A stretch of DNA of 64,000 bases, from NCBI GenBank assembly GCA_949290865.1, contig CASETM010000023.1:18300-82299 (forward strand). Direction: 5' to 3'. The notes beneath the pieces are model-generated. The model was given only the letters and a program-made list of their open reading frames with translations. It ran no database searches and had not been told where the DNA came from. Positions within the stretch are counted from its first letter, which is position 1. Each line of letters starts with the position of its first letter. Positions 56,093 through 64,000 of this stretch are shown here, piece after piece. The position numbers and the translations under genes are program-made. This stretch comes from an uncultured Bacillota bacterium. GTDB lineage: Bacteria > Bacillota_I > Bacilli_A > Erysipelotrichales > Coprobacillaceae.

Positions 56093-56235
56093 TTCTTTTT
56101 GACAGTATCTCCTTTCTTTAGAATATATATAACATTTTTCTGTTTCTTGACATAACTGATTATCTTCATTATGACTTCTTTATGTCAACATTATACAACA
56201 TTTTCATTTTTTGTATATTCTTTTTTATGATTAAC
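56093..56235. other. Intergenic region upstream of the trpS leader
   Basis: Divergent region between spx and trpS; only the promoter for trpS (56236-56264) and an SD-like AGGAGA for spx can be named. Confidence 0.4.
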
Positions 56236-56264
56236 TTGATTTTTGACAATTCCCTCTTTATAAT
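56236..56264 (+). promoter_or_regulatory. trpS promoter
   Basis: TTGATT (56236-56241) and TATAAT (56259-56264) at 17-bp spacing, about 25 nt above the T-box stem I. Confidence 0.7.
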
Positions 56265-56289
56265 ACTTTTAAAGACTGTGAAGGAATAT

Positions 56290-56472
56290 AAGTAAATGAT
56301 ATAAAGTGTTACAGAAAGCCTGTGGGTGATGAAAACAGGCCATTTATATGATTGAAATTGGGATTCTGGAGTCATAAAAGGCATAAGTCTTTTATCGTTA
56401 ATCGCGTTAAGATAAAGATGACATAAATAGGTGGCATAGCGTGCAAAACGTCCTGAAAAGGACGTTTTTTAT
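56290..56472 (+). promoter_or_regulatory. Trp T-box leader of trpS
   Basis: Stem I with ACAGAAAGCCTG near 56314, specifier UGG (56359-56361, in AATTGGGATTCTGGAG), a divergent T-box AGGTGGCATAGCG (56429-56441) and a terminator (AACGTCC / GGACGTT, T6; 56447-56472). The CAUAGC in place of CACCGC may weaken tRNA acceptor-end binding. Confidence 0.9.
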
Positions 56473-56489
56473 TTGAAGGAGGATAAATC

Positions 56490-57485
56490 ATGAAAAGAAT
56501 GTTAAGTGGTATCAAGCCAACCGGAAGAGTCACTTTAGGAAATTACATCGGAGCGATCAAACCTTTTGTTTCCTATCAGGATGAATATGAAATGATCGTT
56601 TTCGTTGCCAATCTCCACAGTATGACGATCTATCAAGAACCAAAAGAATTAAGAAAAAATACCAGAGACCTGATTGCCCTGTATCTGGCTGCTGGTCTTG
56701 ACCCTGAAAAGGTCACTCTGTTCCTGCAGTCAGACGTGCTGGAACATGCTCAGCTGGGATGGTATTTAGGATGTATGGTTTCAATGGGAGAATTATCAAG
56801 AATGACCCAGTATAAAGATAAGGCCAGCAAGCTGGGAAAAAATGAATCGATCGGTGCCGGAATCTTCAATTATCCTTCACTGATGAATGCGGATATTCTG
56901 CTTTATGATCCTGACTATGTACCCGTTGGTGAAGATCAGAAACAGCACTGCGAACTGGCCAGAGACATTGCCGAAAGATTCAACAGCCGTTACAGTGAAA
57001 CATTTAAGCTGCCTGAACCACTGGTTCCTAAAGTTGGTGGCAAGATCATGGATCTTCAAGATCCAACAAAAAAAATGTCGAAATCCGAACAGACCAGCAA
57101 AGGATGTATCTACATTCTTGATGATATTCAGGTTTCGAAAAAGAAAATCATGTCAGCCGTCACTGACAGTGACAATCACATTATTTATGATCCAGAAAAT
57201 AAACCTGGTATCTCCAATCTGCTTTCAATCTATTCTATCTTAAGCAAAAAAAGCATTGCCTCATTAGAAGAACAGTACCAGGGCTGCGGTTATGGTCAGT
57301 TCAAAAAAGATCTGGCTGAAGTTGTTGGTCAGGAACTGCAGAAGATCCAGGACAGATATCATGAGATCATTCAAGGCAGCTATATTGATGATGTCTTGAA
57401 AAACGGCGCTGATCACGCCCGTTACATGGCCAGAAAAAAACTGGCAAAAGTTGAAAGGAAAATTGGTATTACGATAAAGAAATAA
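56490..57485 (+). CDS. trpS: Tryptophanyl-tRNA synthetase
   Basis: A 331-aa class I synthetase. SGIKPTGRVTLGNYIGA holds the HIGH-type signature (TLGN) and KKMSKSEQ the KMSKS loop; GEDQKQHCELARDIAERFN binds ATP/Trp. Strong GGAGG. One of few plus-strand genes; T-box-controlled like the trp operon. Confidence 0.97.
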   Translation: MKRMLSGIKPTGRVTLGNYIGAIKPFVSYQDEYEMIVFVANLHSMTIYQEPKELRKNTRDLIALYLAAGLDPEKVTLFLQSDVLEHAQLGWYLGCMVSMGELSRMTQYKDKASKLGKNESIGAGIFNYPSLMNADILLYDPDYVPVGEDQKQHCELARDIAERFNSRYSETFKLPEPLVPKVGGKIMDLQDPTKKMSKSEQTSKGCIYILDDIQVSKKKIMSAVTDSDNHIIYDPENKPGISNLLSIYSILSKKSIASLEEQYQGCGYGQFKKDLAEVVGQELQKIQDRYHEIIQGSYIDDVLKNGADHARYMARKKLAKVERKIGITIKK

Positions 57486-57505
57486 GCCAGGCTTATTTCT
57501 TTTTA
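57477..57505. terminator. Bidirectional terminator between trpS and the yjbA-like gene
   Basis: AAGAAATAAGCC / GGCTTATTTCTT stem with T/A tracts on each side, shared by two convergent genes. Confidence 0.8.
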
Positions 57506-58077
57506 TATTCCTTTTTGATCAGTTCATTATACAGCATTTCATGAATGAAAGAATAGCCGTTTTCAATTAGTTTCTTTAAATGGTCATACTTATGAATGCT
57601 TTTTTCATCCTGAATATTCAACTGTTCACACAAACTCAAAAAAGCTTCAAAATGATCCATATAGAGTTCATCGATCTTATGATTGATATACTGTTTTTTT
57701 AGTCGCTCTTTTCTGGTCAAACCAAATTCCTTCATTTCCCCTTCATCATACATCTGATACTGCAAAGACGTCAGTGGCAAAGCCAGGATTTGTGCATTAA
57801 GTTTCTGCCGGCTGGCAAAATCAAACACACTGCGATAACAGAGCTTTCCTTCGTGATTTGTCTCAACAGCAACAGCATAATGACCATCACCAACTGCAAA
57901 GACTCTGTTAAAATACTCTTTATCAAAAATCAGCAGACAGCCATAAATAAAATCATGCAATGTCTGCTCATCAACCCTGATGCACTGTATTGCCGAAATG
58001 ATTTCAATATCGTCACCCTGTGACCATTCATACGGTTCCAGTAATTCCTCATCTTCTTTTACCCAGTTTACAATCAT
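57493..58077 (-). CDS. YjbA-like (DUF3603) protein
   Basis: A 194-aa soluble protein starting MIVNWVKEDEELLEPYEWSQ. The N-terminal VNW...W...D.IE pattern and gene order beside trpS and spx resemble B. subtilis YjbA (UPF0736/DUF3603), whose function is unknown. ATG at 58077 with AAGGAGGAG; a TTG three codons up is too close. Confidence 0.65.
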   Translation of the reverse strand: MIVNWVKEDEELLEPYEWSQGDDIEIISAIQCIRVDEQTLHDFIYGCLLIFDKEYFNRVFAVGDGHYAVAVETNHEGKLCYRSVFDFASRQKLNAQILALPLTSLQYQMYDEGEMKEFGLTRKERLKKQYINHKIDELYMDHFEAFLSLCEQLNIQDEKSIHKYDHLKKLIENGYSFIHEMLYNELIKKEYKKK

Positions 58078-58183
58078 TATAGCCAAACTCCTCCTTAACT
58101 AATCTATATGCACTGTTATTAAAAAAAATGTTTTTGTATATTTTTCATATAATTTCATATATAATGGGTAACGAGGTGAATAT

Positions 58184-59026
58184 ATGGAACTAATAAAAGA
58201 TATTATCTTATATGCGATACTGGGAGCAATCCAGGGTTTCAGTGAACCAATTCCAATTTCCAGCAGTGGTCATCTGGTATTGTTTCAAAGTATATTTGAA
58301 AAGATGGGACTTATGGTTCCTCAGATGAACGATGTTACATTTGAAGTTATTGTTAACACCGGATCACTGATTGCGATCATGTATTATTATCGACAGGATA
58401 TTGTCAGATTATTCAATTCATTTTTTGGATATATCGCTGTTCCTGCTAAAAGAGATGAACTGTTACCGGATTTCCGTTTCTGTATCCTGCTGATCATAGC
58501 AACCATTCCGGCAGCACTAGGTGGACTTCTCTTCAATGACTATATTGAATCGGCCTTCTCTAATCCTAAACTGGTAGGCTGCACATTACTGATTACTTCA
58601 GTATTTTTAATGTCGATCCATCTATTTGGCTATAAAGGCAAAAGAAATGTTAAGAAGATGAATTTATGGGATGCTTTACGAATGGGACTTTTCCAGCTGC
58701 TGGCTTTATTGCCAGGAATTTCCCGCAGTGGTTCAACTTTAACTGGTGGGATGTTAGGTGGGCTGGAACAGAAAGCTGCACGTGATTTTTCATTCTTTAT
58801 GTTTATGCCTGTCAGTGTTGGGGCCATCATTTTAAAACTGAAGGATTTCCTGACGAGTTCAACTGTGGCATCGCTTTGGCTGCCATATCTTGTCAGCTTT
58901 ATCGTCAGCGGTATCGTCACATACCTGGCATTGAATATGTTATTCAGTATTCTCAACAAACGTAAACTGAACTATTTTTCATACTATTGTGCGATCGTCG
59001 GTGTCCTAGCTATCTTGTTTCTATAA
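58184..59026 (+). CDS. uppP: Undecaprenyl-diphosphatase
   Basis: A 280-aa, eight-helix BacA/UppP enzyme that recycles undecaprenyl pyrophosphate, the lipid carrier used by MraY and MurG. AIQGFSEPIPISSSGHLVLF and LPGISRSGSTLTGGMLGGL hold the catalytic Glu, Ser and Arg. GAGGTGA start. Bacitracin tolerance is the known phenotype. Confidence 0.95.
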   Translation: MELIKDIILYAILGAIQGFSEPIPISSSGHLVLFQSIFEKMGLMVPQMNDVTFEVIVNTGSLIAIMYYYRQDIVRLFNSFFGYIAVPAKRDELLPDFRFCILLIIATIPAALGGLLFNDYIESAFSNPKLVGCTLLITSVFLMSIHLFGYKGKRNVKKMNLWDALRMGLFQLLALLPGISRSGSTLTGGMLGGLEQKAARDFSFFMFMPVSVGAIILKLKDFLTSSTVASLWLPYLVSFIVSGIVTYLALNMLFSILNKRKLNYFSYYCAIVGVLAILFL

Positions 59027-59081
59027 AAAAAGCTGTTATGAAACATCATTATTCTCTTTGATGTTCATCAACAGCTTTTTA
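59025..59081. terminator. Bidirectional terminator between uppP and the ROK gene
   Basis: A long near-perfect hairpin (AAAAAGCTGTT ... ACATCA / TGATGT ... AACAGCTTTTT) serving both convergent genes. Confidence 0.85.
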
Positions 59082-59927
59082 TTTGTCCAGTAAACGCGAC
59101 AGCGCCCCAAGAATATTGGCATGATTGCCATGATGACAGGCAACGATCAAACAGCGATGCCGGTCTTCTTCATATTGATCTCTTAACCACTGATACTGGC
59201 AATCAATCTGTTCAATCAGTATTTTCTGTTCACTGATTCCCCCACCAATAGCCACGACATCGAGATCCAGTATGTAGTCCAGATTATATATCATAAAAGC
59301 AATCTGTCGACAGTACTTTTCAAAGACCTCATTTTTATGATTTTGAAGATAGGCAAAAACAGTCTCTCCATCTTTTTCAATCTGTGCCCTGGCCGCGACT
59401 TTTTCAATGAGTTTGTTAGCATTATTATGACGTCCAAAATTTGTCATTTTCAAATAATCCTGATCAAGTGGCATCAGAATACTGCCGATTTCTCCAGCCT
59501 TATGACGACTACTGTCAATAATATGACCATTCATAATCAAAGTCCCGCCAATACCGCTTCCCAGAACCATCATCATGGCATTGCTGGCACCTTTTAAACT
59601 GCCTTGCCACATTTCTCCAAGTGCAGCACATCTGGCATCATTTTCAACAAGGACCTCAACGTTCAGCAGCTTTTGCAGTTCGCTTTGAACATCATGTCCA
59701 GAAAGAAAAGGCAACAGCGAAATAGCATGCACAAAGCCGTTTTCAATGATTCCTGGCATACTGATCGATATTTTTTCGACATCTCCAACTGTCAGTTCTT
59801 TAATTCTTTCATAAAAATCAGCAACCCCGCTCTTTTCTGTTGGATATTTGTCACCTTTGATATAGTGTTCTTTTTGATAATAGGCATACTTCGTATAGGT
59901 TGCTCCAACATCAATAATCAAATACAT
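59079..59927 (-). CDS. ROK-family sugar kinase-like protein
   Basis: A 282-aa ROK protein. ATP site LIIDVGATYTKYAYY; catalytic ENDARCAALGE; GSGIGGTLIMNGHI. The family zinc-binding CxCGxxGC motif is not seen at the usual place, as in some short ROK kinases. Phosphorylates a hexose or amino sugar, which one unknown. Start ATG follows GGAGAAG. Confidence 0.87.
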   Translation of the reverse strand: MYLIIDVGATYTKYAYYQKEHYIKGDKYPTEKSGVADFYERIKELTVGDVEKISISMPGIIENGFVHAISLLPFLSGHDVQSELQKLLNVEVLVENDARCAALGEMWQGSLKGASNAMMMVLGSGIGGTLIMNGHIIDSSRHKAGEIGSILMPLDQDYLKMTNFGRHNNANKLIEKVAARAQIEKDGETVFAYLQNHKNEVFEKYCRQIAFMIYNLDYILDLDVVAIGGGISEQKILIEQIDCQYQWLRDQYEEDRHRCLIVACHHGNHANILGALSRLLDK

Positions 59928-59940
59928 AGCTTCTCCTTTG

Positions 59941-59968
59941 AAAAAAGCGATAGAATCAATCTACCGCT
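59941..59968 (-). terminator. ridA terminator
   Basis: AGCGGTAGA / TCTATCGCT stem (one G-U pair) with T6 on the minus strand, below ridA. Confidence 0.8.
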
Positions 59969-59972
59969 TCGG

Positions 59973-60347
59973 TTATTTTACCGCAATGACTTCAACTTCA
60001 ATCAATGCCCCTTTAGGCAGTTTGGCAACTTCCACAGCTGATCTGGCTGGATATGGTTCTACAAAATATTCAGCATAAATCCCATTAACAGTAACAAAAT
60101 CATCCATATTATCTAAAAAGACCGTTGTTTTTACAACATTTTCAAAAGATAATCCCTGACTTTCCAGTAATCCTTTGACATTCTTTAAAGCCTGATGAGC
60201 CTGTGCTTCAATACCTTCAGGCATTTCTCCAGTCTGTGGATCGAGAGGAATCTGTCCTGAAAAAAAGAACATATCTCCTGCCTGAATTCCTTGACTGTAT
60301 GGTCCAATAGCACCTGGTGCTTTATCTGTCTTGACAACATTTTTCAT
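59973..60347 (-). CDS. ridA: RidA-family enamine/imine deaminase
   Basis: A 124-aa trimeric RidA/YjgF protein that hydrolyses reactive 2-aminoacrylate. GPYSQGIQAG start, RSAVEVAKLPKGALIEVEVI with the conserved Arg and Glu. ATG at 60347 behind AAGGAGG. Near cysK, whose PLP chemistry can make such enamines. Confidence 0.93.
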   Translation of the reverse strand: MKNVVKTDKAPGAIGPYSQGIQAGDMFFFSGQIPLDPQTGEMPEGIEAQAHQALKNVKGLLESQGLSFENVVKTTVFLDNMDDFVTVNGIYAEYFVEPYPARSAVEVAKLPKGALIEVEVIAVK

Positions 60348-60447
60348 ATCTGCAACCTCCTTGACTATCATTATAACAAACTCTTAGAGATAAAGTGATA
60401 TTTTTGTTATAAAATTGTATAATATTTCTAAGGGATGTGATAACACT

Positions 60448-61713
60448 ATGAAACAAGCATTAGTTTTAGCCGGCGGCGGTGCCAAAGGCGCCTATCAGGC
60501 CGGATGCATCAAAGCTTTAAAAGAACTGAATTTTTCATTTGATATCGTCACCGGTACGTCAATTGGTGCTTTTAACGGTCTGCTCGTCGCTCAGCAGGAC
60601 TATCAGACACTATACGATCTCTGGGATCAACTGACAATTGATATGGTTTTGAAAAATCCGATACACTTTGACTGGTCCATTGAATCACTGATGAAAAATA
60701 CCAATCTGATCAGACCGTTTTTCAAATCCTATCTGGATAAAAAGGGCGCTGACAATGAACCTCTGATCACACTGGTCAGAGATCTGTTCAATGGCCAGAA
60801 GGCCAAAAATTCACCGATTCGCTATGGCTGCTGTACCGTATTATTTCCTCAGCTTAAGCCTTTAGAAATAACCGTTGATGAAATGGAAGAAGACAGGATC
60901 ATTGAATATGCGATTGCTTCAGCAGCCTGTTTCCCTGCTTTCCCTATTCATTATATTGATAAACAGGGATATATTGATGGCGGTTATTATGATAACCTGC
61001 CGATTCATCTGGCCATGAAAATGCATGCTGATCAGATTCTGGCCATTGAACTTAATCAGGAATATACGCATCCACATTTAAGTAATCGCAGCAATATTCA
61101 GATCATCAGACCTTCTCAGCCATTAGGCGGCTTTCTGGATTTTGACAGAACGGTTCTGGACTGGCGGATTCGTTTAGGTTATCTTGATACATTAAAAGCA
61201 TTTGGTCAGTTACAGGGCTATCGCTATGCCTTTCGCTTAGGCAATATCGATCTAAAACTGGCGCAGTGTTTTCATGACCGGATCCTCGACTATGAAATGA
61301 AAAACAATTATCATACTTATAATATCAGTGAAGAAACACCTTTATTAGATATCCTTAAAGAAGATACCTATATAAAAAAACTGCAGTTATCGGATTATCT
61401 GATCCTTGGTGTTGAACTCTTCATGGAAATCTATAAATATCCTACTGATGGTCTTTATCAGCTTGATGAAATCATCCATGATATTCAGAAAATGAAAACT
61501 GATGATGAAGATTTCAAAAAGATGAATCTGTTAAAAAGATCAGGAGAAACACTCAAAGATCTCACCAACAAACAGATCATCAGTTATTTTCTATCTCATT
61601 TAACCAGCAATAACACATCACCAGCCATACCGGAAAATCTCTTTCTCAAAGAATATCTGCTGGCAATGCTGATAGACTGTATCAAAAAAGAAAAACATGT
61701 TGCTGAAAAGTAA
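60448..61713 (+). CDS. Patatin-like phospholipase
   Basis: A 421-aa patatin-family hydrolase. Oxyanion hole [11 protein letters not shown], nucleophile in GTSIGAFNG, Asp in DGGYYDNLP, forming the Ser-Asp dyad. C-terminal about 200 residues helical and unassigned. Acyl hydrolase on phospholipids or other lipid esters in the cytoplasm. ATG at 60448 follows AAGGGATG. Confidence 0.9.
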   Translation: MKQALVLAGGGAKGAYQAGCIKALKELNFSFDIVTGTSIGAFNGLLVAQQDYQTLYDLWDQLTIDMVLKNPIHFDWSIESLMKNTNLIRPFFKSYLDKKGADNEPLITLVRDLFNGQKAKNSPIRYGCCTVLFPQLKPLEITVDEMEEDRIIEYAIASAACFPAFPIHYIDKQGYIDGGYYDNLPIHLAMKMHADQILAIELNQEYTHPHLSNRSNIQIIRPSQPLGGFLDFDRTVLDWRIRLGYLDTLKAFGQLQGYRYAFRLGNIDLKLAQCFHDRILDYEMKNNYHTYNISEETPLLDILKEDTYIKKLQLSDYLILGVELFMEIYKYPTDGLYQLDEIIHDIQKMKTDDEDFKKMNLLKRSGETLKDLTNKQIISYFLSHLTSNNTSPAIPENLFLKEYLLAMLIDCIKKEKHVAEK

Positions 61714-61722
61714 CATGTTTTA
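61692..61722. terminator. Bidirectional terminator between patatin gene and cysK
   Basis: AACATGTT / AACATGTT palindromic arms round GCTGAAAAGT, with A and T tracts; shared by convergent genes. Confidence 0.75.
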
Positions 61723-62652
61723 TTCTTGAATTAGTGGTGTTGACAGATAGCGGTCGCCGCCATCAGCAAGAAAAGCAACAATTGTTTTTCCTTTATTTTC
61801 TGATAATGATGCCAGTTTAATCGCCGCATGCAAAGTCGCTCCTGAAGAAATACCAGCCAGGATGCCTTCGGTTTTCGCCAGATCTTTCCCTGTCGCAAAG
61901 GCTTCATCGTTTTCTACGGTGATGATCTGATCATAAATATCCTGATCAAGCACAGATGGAATAAAATTGGCACCAATGCCCTGAATAGCATGACTGCCAG
62001 CATAACCTTTGGATAAAAGCGGCGAACTAGCTGGTTCTACCGCCACAATGCGTATCCCTGGTATCTTTTCTCTCAGATATTTTCCCGTTCCGGTAATGGT
62101 TCCACCTGTTCCTACACTGGCCACAAAAATGTCGATATCTCCTTCACATTGCTCATACAGTTCCGGACCGGTACTTTGATAATGTGCCTGCGGATTGGCA
62201 GGATTGACAAACTGACCTGCGATCCAGCTGTTATCAATAGTTTCAACCAGTTCATTCGCTTTTTCAATTGCTCCTTTCATTCCCAGAGCACCCGGTGTCA
62301 AGATTACTTCAGCCCCATAGGCTTTCATCAGATTGATTCTTTCAGCAGACATACTGTCAGGCATAACAATGACACATTTCATCTTTAAAGCGGTCGCAAT
62401 GGCTGCCAAAGCAATCCCCGTATTGCCACTGGTTGGTTCGATGATCGTTGTTTTTTCATTAATGATCCCTTTTTCCAGAGCATCAAAAATCATCGCCTTG
62501 GCGACTCTGTCCTTGGCTGAACCAGCTGGATTAAATGATTCCAGCTTGATAAGCAGATCAGCCTGCAGATCATATTTCCTAATAATATTACTGACTCTTA
62601 CCACAGGGGTATGACCAATCAGTTCTGTTAATCCATTTTTGATATCTTTCAT
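61720..62652 (-). CDS. cysK: Cysteine synthase A
   Basis: A 310-aa PLP enzyme that makes cysteine from O-acetylserine and sulfide. PLP Lys in NPAGSAKDRVAKAM; PTSGNTGIALA; GTGGTITGTGKYL. Start overlaps the stop of the ttcA-like gene by 4 nt, so a sulfur-linked pair. Confidence 0.96.
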   Translation of the reverse strand: MKDIKNGLTELIGHTPVVRVSNIIRKYDLQADLLIKLESFNPAGSAKDRVAKAMIFDALEKGIINEKTTIIEPTSGNTGIALAAIATALKMKCVIVMPDSMSAERINLMKAYGAEVILTPGALGMKGAIEKANELVETIDNSWIAGQFVNPANPQAHYQSTGPELYEQCEGDIDIFVASVGTGGTITGTGKYLREKIPGIRIVAVEPASSPLLSKGYAGSHAIQGIGANFIPSVLDQDIYDQIITVENDEAFATGKDLAKTEGILAGISSGATLHAAIKLASLSENKGKTIVAFLADGGDRYLSTPLIQE

Positions 62653-63500
62653 ATTGTCTCCTTATCATAATCATCTAAAAACATATGTTTGCCTTCTTCA
62701 TCTTTATAGGCAATGATCGTTTTTAAATTAACATTTTCTACACTTTTAAAAATATTTCCTTCTACAAAAGGATTGACCTTTTTCAGTTCCTGAATCAGAT
62801 GTTTAATTTCCAGACGCTTTGATTTGTTTTCTTCATTACTGATATCATGATTTTCTTCAGTAAACTTGCAGGCACACTGCAGAAATTCCAGACCATGCTG
62901 GTCACGCCAGCGTTTGATGTCTGCTTCACGAATCAGATACATTGGTCTGATCAGCTGCATTCCCGCAAAATGAAGACTGTGCAATTTTGGCATCATCGTC
63001 TGTATCTGAGCACCATATAACATTCCCATCAGGATCGTCTCGATGACATCATCATAATGATGTCCCAAGGCAATTTTATTACAGCCCAGTTCTTTGGCTT
63101 TAGCATAAAGATTGCCTCTACGCATCCTGGCACATAGATAGCATGGTGATTTTTCAATATGATAAACGGAATCAAAGATCGTTGTTTCAAATATTTGAAC
63201 TGGTACTGCCAGTTTGGCAGCGTTCTCTTCAATCTTTTTTCTGTTGGCAGAATTGTAGCCCGGATCCATCACCAGAAAAACAAGTTCAAAAGGAAATTTG
63301 TTATGCCTTTTCAGTTCCTGAAACAGTTTTGCCATCAGCATGGAATCTTTACCTCCTGATATACAAACTGCAATTTTATCGCCTTCCTGAATCATTTCAT
63401 ACTGATTAATGGCTTTACAGAAAGGTCGCCATAATGTTTTTTTGAAAGGTTTTCTGATACTGTATTCTACATCTTTGACAAATTCATTCTTGTTATCCAT
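62649..63500 (-). CDS. TtcA-like PP-loop tRNA thiolase
   Basis: A 283-aa PP-loop ATPase. AVCISGGKDSMLMAKL binds ATP; CYLCARMRRG and a later Cys pair (CACKF) are likely Fe-S ligands, as in TtcA, which puts sulfur at C32 of tRNA. ATG at 63500 with AGAGGTGATGAA; a much longer frame upstream has no usable start. Coupled to cysK, which provides cysteine, the sulfur source. Confidence 0.87.
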   Translation of the reverse strand: MDNKNEFVKDVEYSIRKPFKKTLWRPFCKAINQYEMIQEGDKIAVCISGGKDSMLMAKLFQELKRHNKFPFELVFLVMDPGYNSANRKKIEENAAKLAVPVQIFETTIFDSVYHIEKSPCYLCARMRRGNLYAKAKELGCNKIALGHHYDDVIETILMGMLYGAQIQTMMPKLHSLHFAGMQLIRPMYLIREADIKRWRDQHGLEFLQCACKFTEENHDISNEENKSKRLEIKHLIQELKKVNPFVEGNIFKSVENVNLKTIIAYKDEEGKHMFLDDYDKETI

Positions 63501-63843
63501 TTCATCACCTCTCGTATAATATGTATAGAAGTTTGAATTAAGGATTTCCTTTATTAAACAATTGAGATATCTCAATTGTTTAAAAATTCCCTTGCTTCTA
63601 CACTCTCTTTTTAAGATAATAGTTTCGTTTTGAATCAAGGTTTTATTCATCACCTCTGCGGCCATCTCGTTATGTTCCGCTTCAAAAAGACTTATTCCTC
63701 TGTTCAAGGCGTACTTTATACCCGAATGAGTTTGTTGCAGCAGTGTTTCTCACTTGTCTCCGTATTTGCAAGGTTGCGTTTGTCTTGATTTAGAAGTGCA
63801 ATTCAAAACCATTTACATACTTGAGAAAGAAGGTCATTATTTT
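63501..63843 (+). ncRNA. Noncoding 5' end of an IS110-type element, bridge-RNA candidate region
   Basis: About 340 nt with no gene. From about 63600 base use is richer in GC and contains several short complementary stretches (e.g. GCGG/CCGC near 63660-63690). In IS110-group elements the region upstream of the transposase is transcribed as a bridge (seeker) RNA that pairs with target and donor. I infer this from the family; the boundary and fold cannot be fixed by eye. The part next to the ttcA-like gene holds its promoter and the palindrome at 63554. Confidence 0.4.
63554..63583. repeat. Perfect 30-bp palindrome
   Basis: TTAAACAATTGAGAT joined directly to its reverse complement, no loop. Could be a target for the IS110-type element, an operator of the ttcA-cysK pair or part of a terminator for upstream transcription. 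Confidence 0.75.
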
Positions 63844-64000
63844 ATGAAAAATTACAATTTTTATGTTGGCATTGATGTCTCTAAAGGCAAGGCTGATGCT
63901 GCTGTTCTGGCTGTCCCTGAATTAAGATCAGTCAAACCCCGTTTCCTTAGAAAAAAATTATCTTTTAAGTTTATTAAATCTGATGTTGTTGAGTTTTTAA
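63844..64000 (+). CDS. IS110-family transposase (N-terminus only, cut by window end)
   Basis: MKNYNFYVGIDVSKGKADAA starts the DEDD RuvC-like domain of IS110-type transposases; the first catalytic Asp is in GIDVSKG. 52 codons are visible before the window ends. AGAAGGTCA lies upstream of ATG at 63844. Whether it is whole cannot be judged. Confidence 0.85.
   Translation, partial: MKNYNFYVGIDVSKGKADAAVLAVPELRSVKPRFLRKKLSFKFIKSDVVEFL

Noticed and set aside
63029..63409. Several overlapping frames on both strands in the ttcA-like gene
   Set aside because: Shadows of a clear PP-loop ATPase.

Overview
The window is low-GC Firmicutes DNA. The gene set (spoIIGA-sigE-sigG, sepF-ylmH-divIVA-ileS, a dcw cell-wall/division cluster, T-box leaders, CcpA-type cre sites, Spx, SpoIVCA-like recombinase) points to an anaerobic, gut-type, spore-forming member of the Erysipelotrichia/Clostridia side of the phylum; I cannot name a species. 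Most genes lie on the minus strand. No rRNA, tRNA or CRISPR array was seen.

Layout. 1-5260: accessory DNA, clearly richer in GC up to about 1650, with a frameshifted secreted surface protein, a small gene broken by an amber codon, a lipoprotein, an IS200-type relic and a membrane-embedded LuxR-type regulator coupled to an XRE regulator. 5273-12760: manA, a HAD phosphatase, dacA, an EamA transporter, and ileS behind a T-box. 12763-17119: divIVA, ylmH, sepF, ylmC/ymxH, sigG, sigE and spoIIGA, with a spoIIG-type promoter. 17164-23211: proC, ftsZ, ftsA, divIB, murB, murG. 23368-26646: an EF-G paralogue and an AlaX-type editing protein.

26809-33452 is the most striking region. The ftsW/spoVE-type gene of the dcw cluster is cut in two by a 6,633-bp element that carries a large serine recombinase, a translationally coupled 42-aa ORF, an AraC regulator and a large wall-anchored two-domain esterase. 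The element is bounded by an exact 11-bp direct repeat, and precise recombination between the repeats would restore an intact ftsW reading frame. This has the architecture of a skin-like intervening element in a division/sporulation gene.

34579-44388: a REC-degenerate GGDEF protein, an RpiR regulator, murD and mraY (the rest of the dcw cluster), a Crh-like HPr lacking the phosphorylatable histidine, mnmM, a MATE exporter, a DNA glycosylase, a HAD phosphatase, an MFS pseudogene with three lesions, and ogt. 44468-49085: trpDCFBA behind a Trp T-box, without trpE/trpG. 49179-49383: a candidate CcpA-controlled small RNA. 49469-53996: malQ, an M18 aminopeptidase and a GH1 phospho-beta-glucosidase. 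54071-63500: a lipoprotein, a membrane protein, spx, T-box-trpS, a yjbA-like gene, uppP, a ROK protein, ridA, a patatin, cysK and a ttcA-like gene. The window ends inside an IS110-family transposase preceded by the noncoding end in which such elements encode their guide (bridge) RNA.
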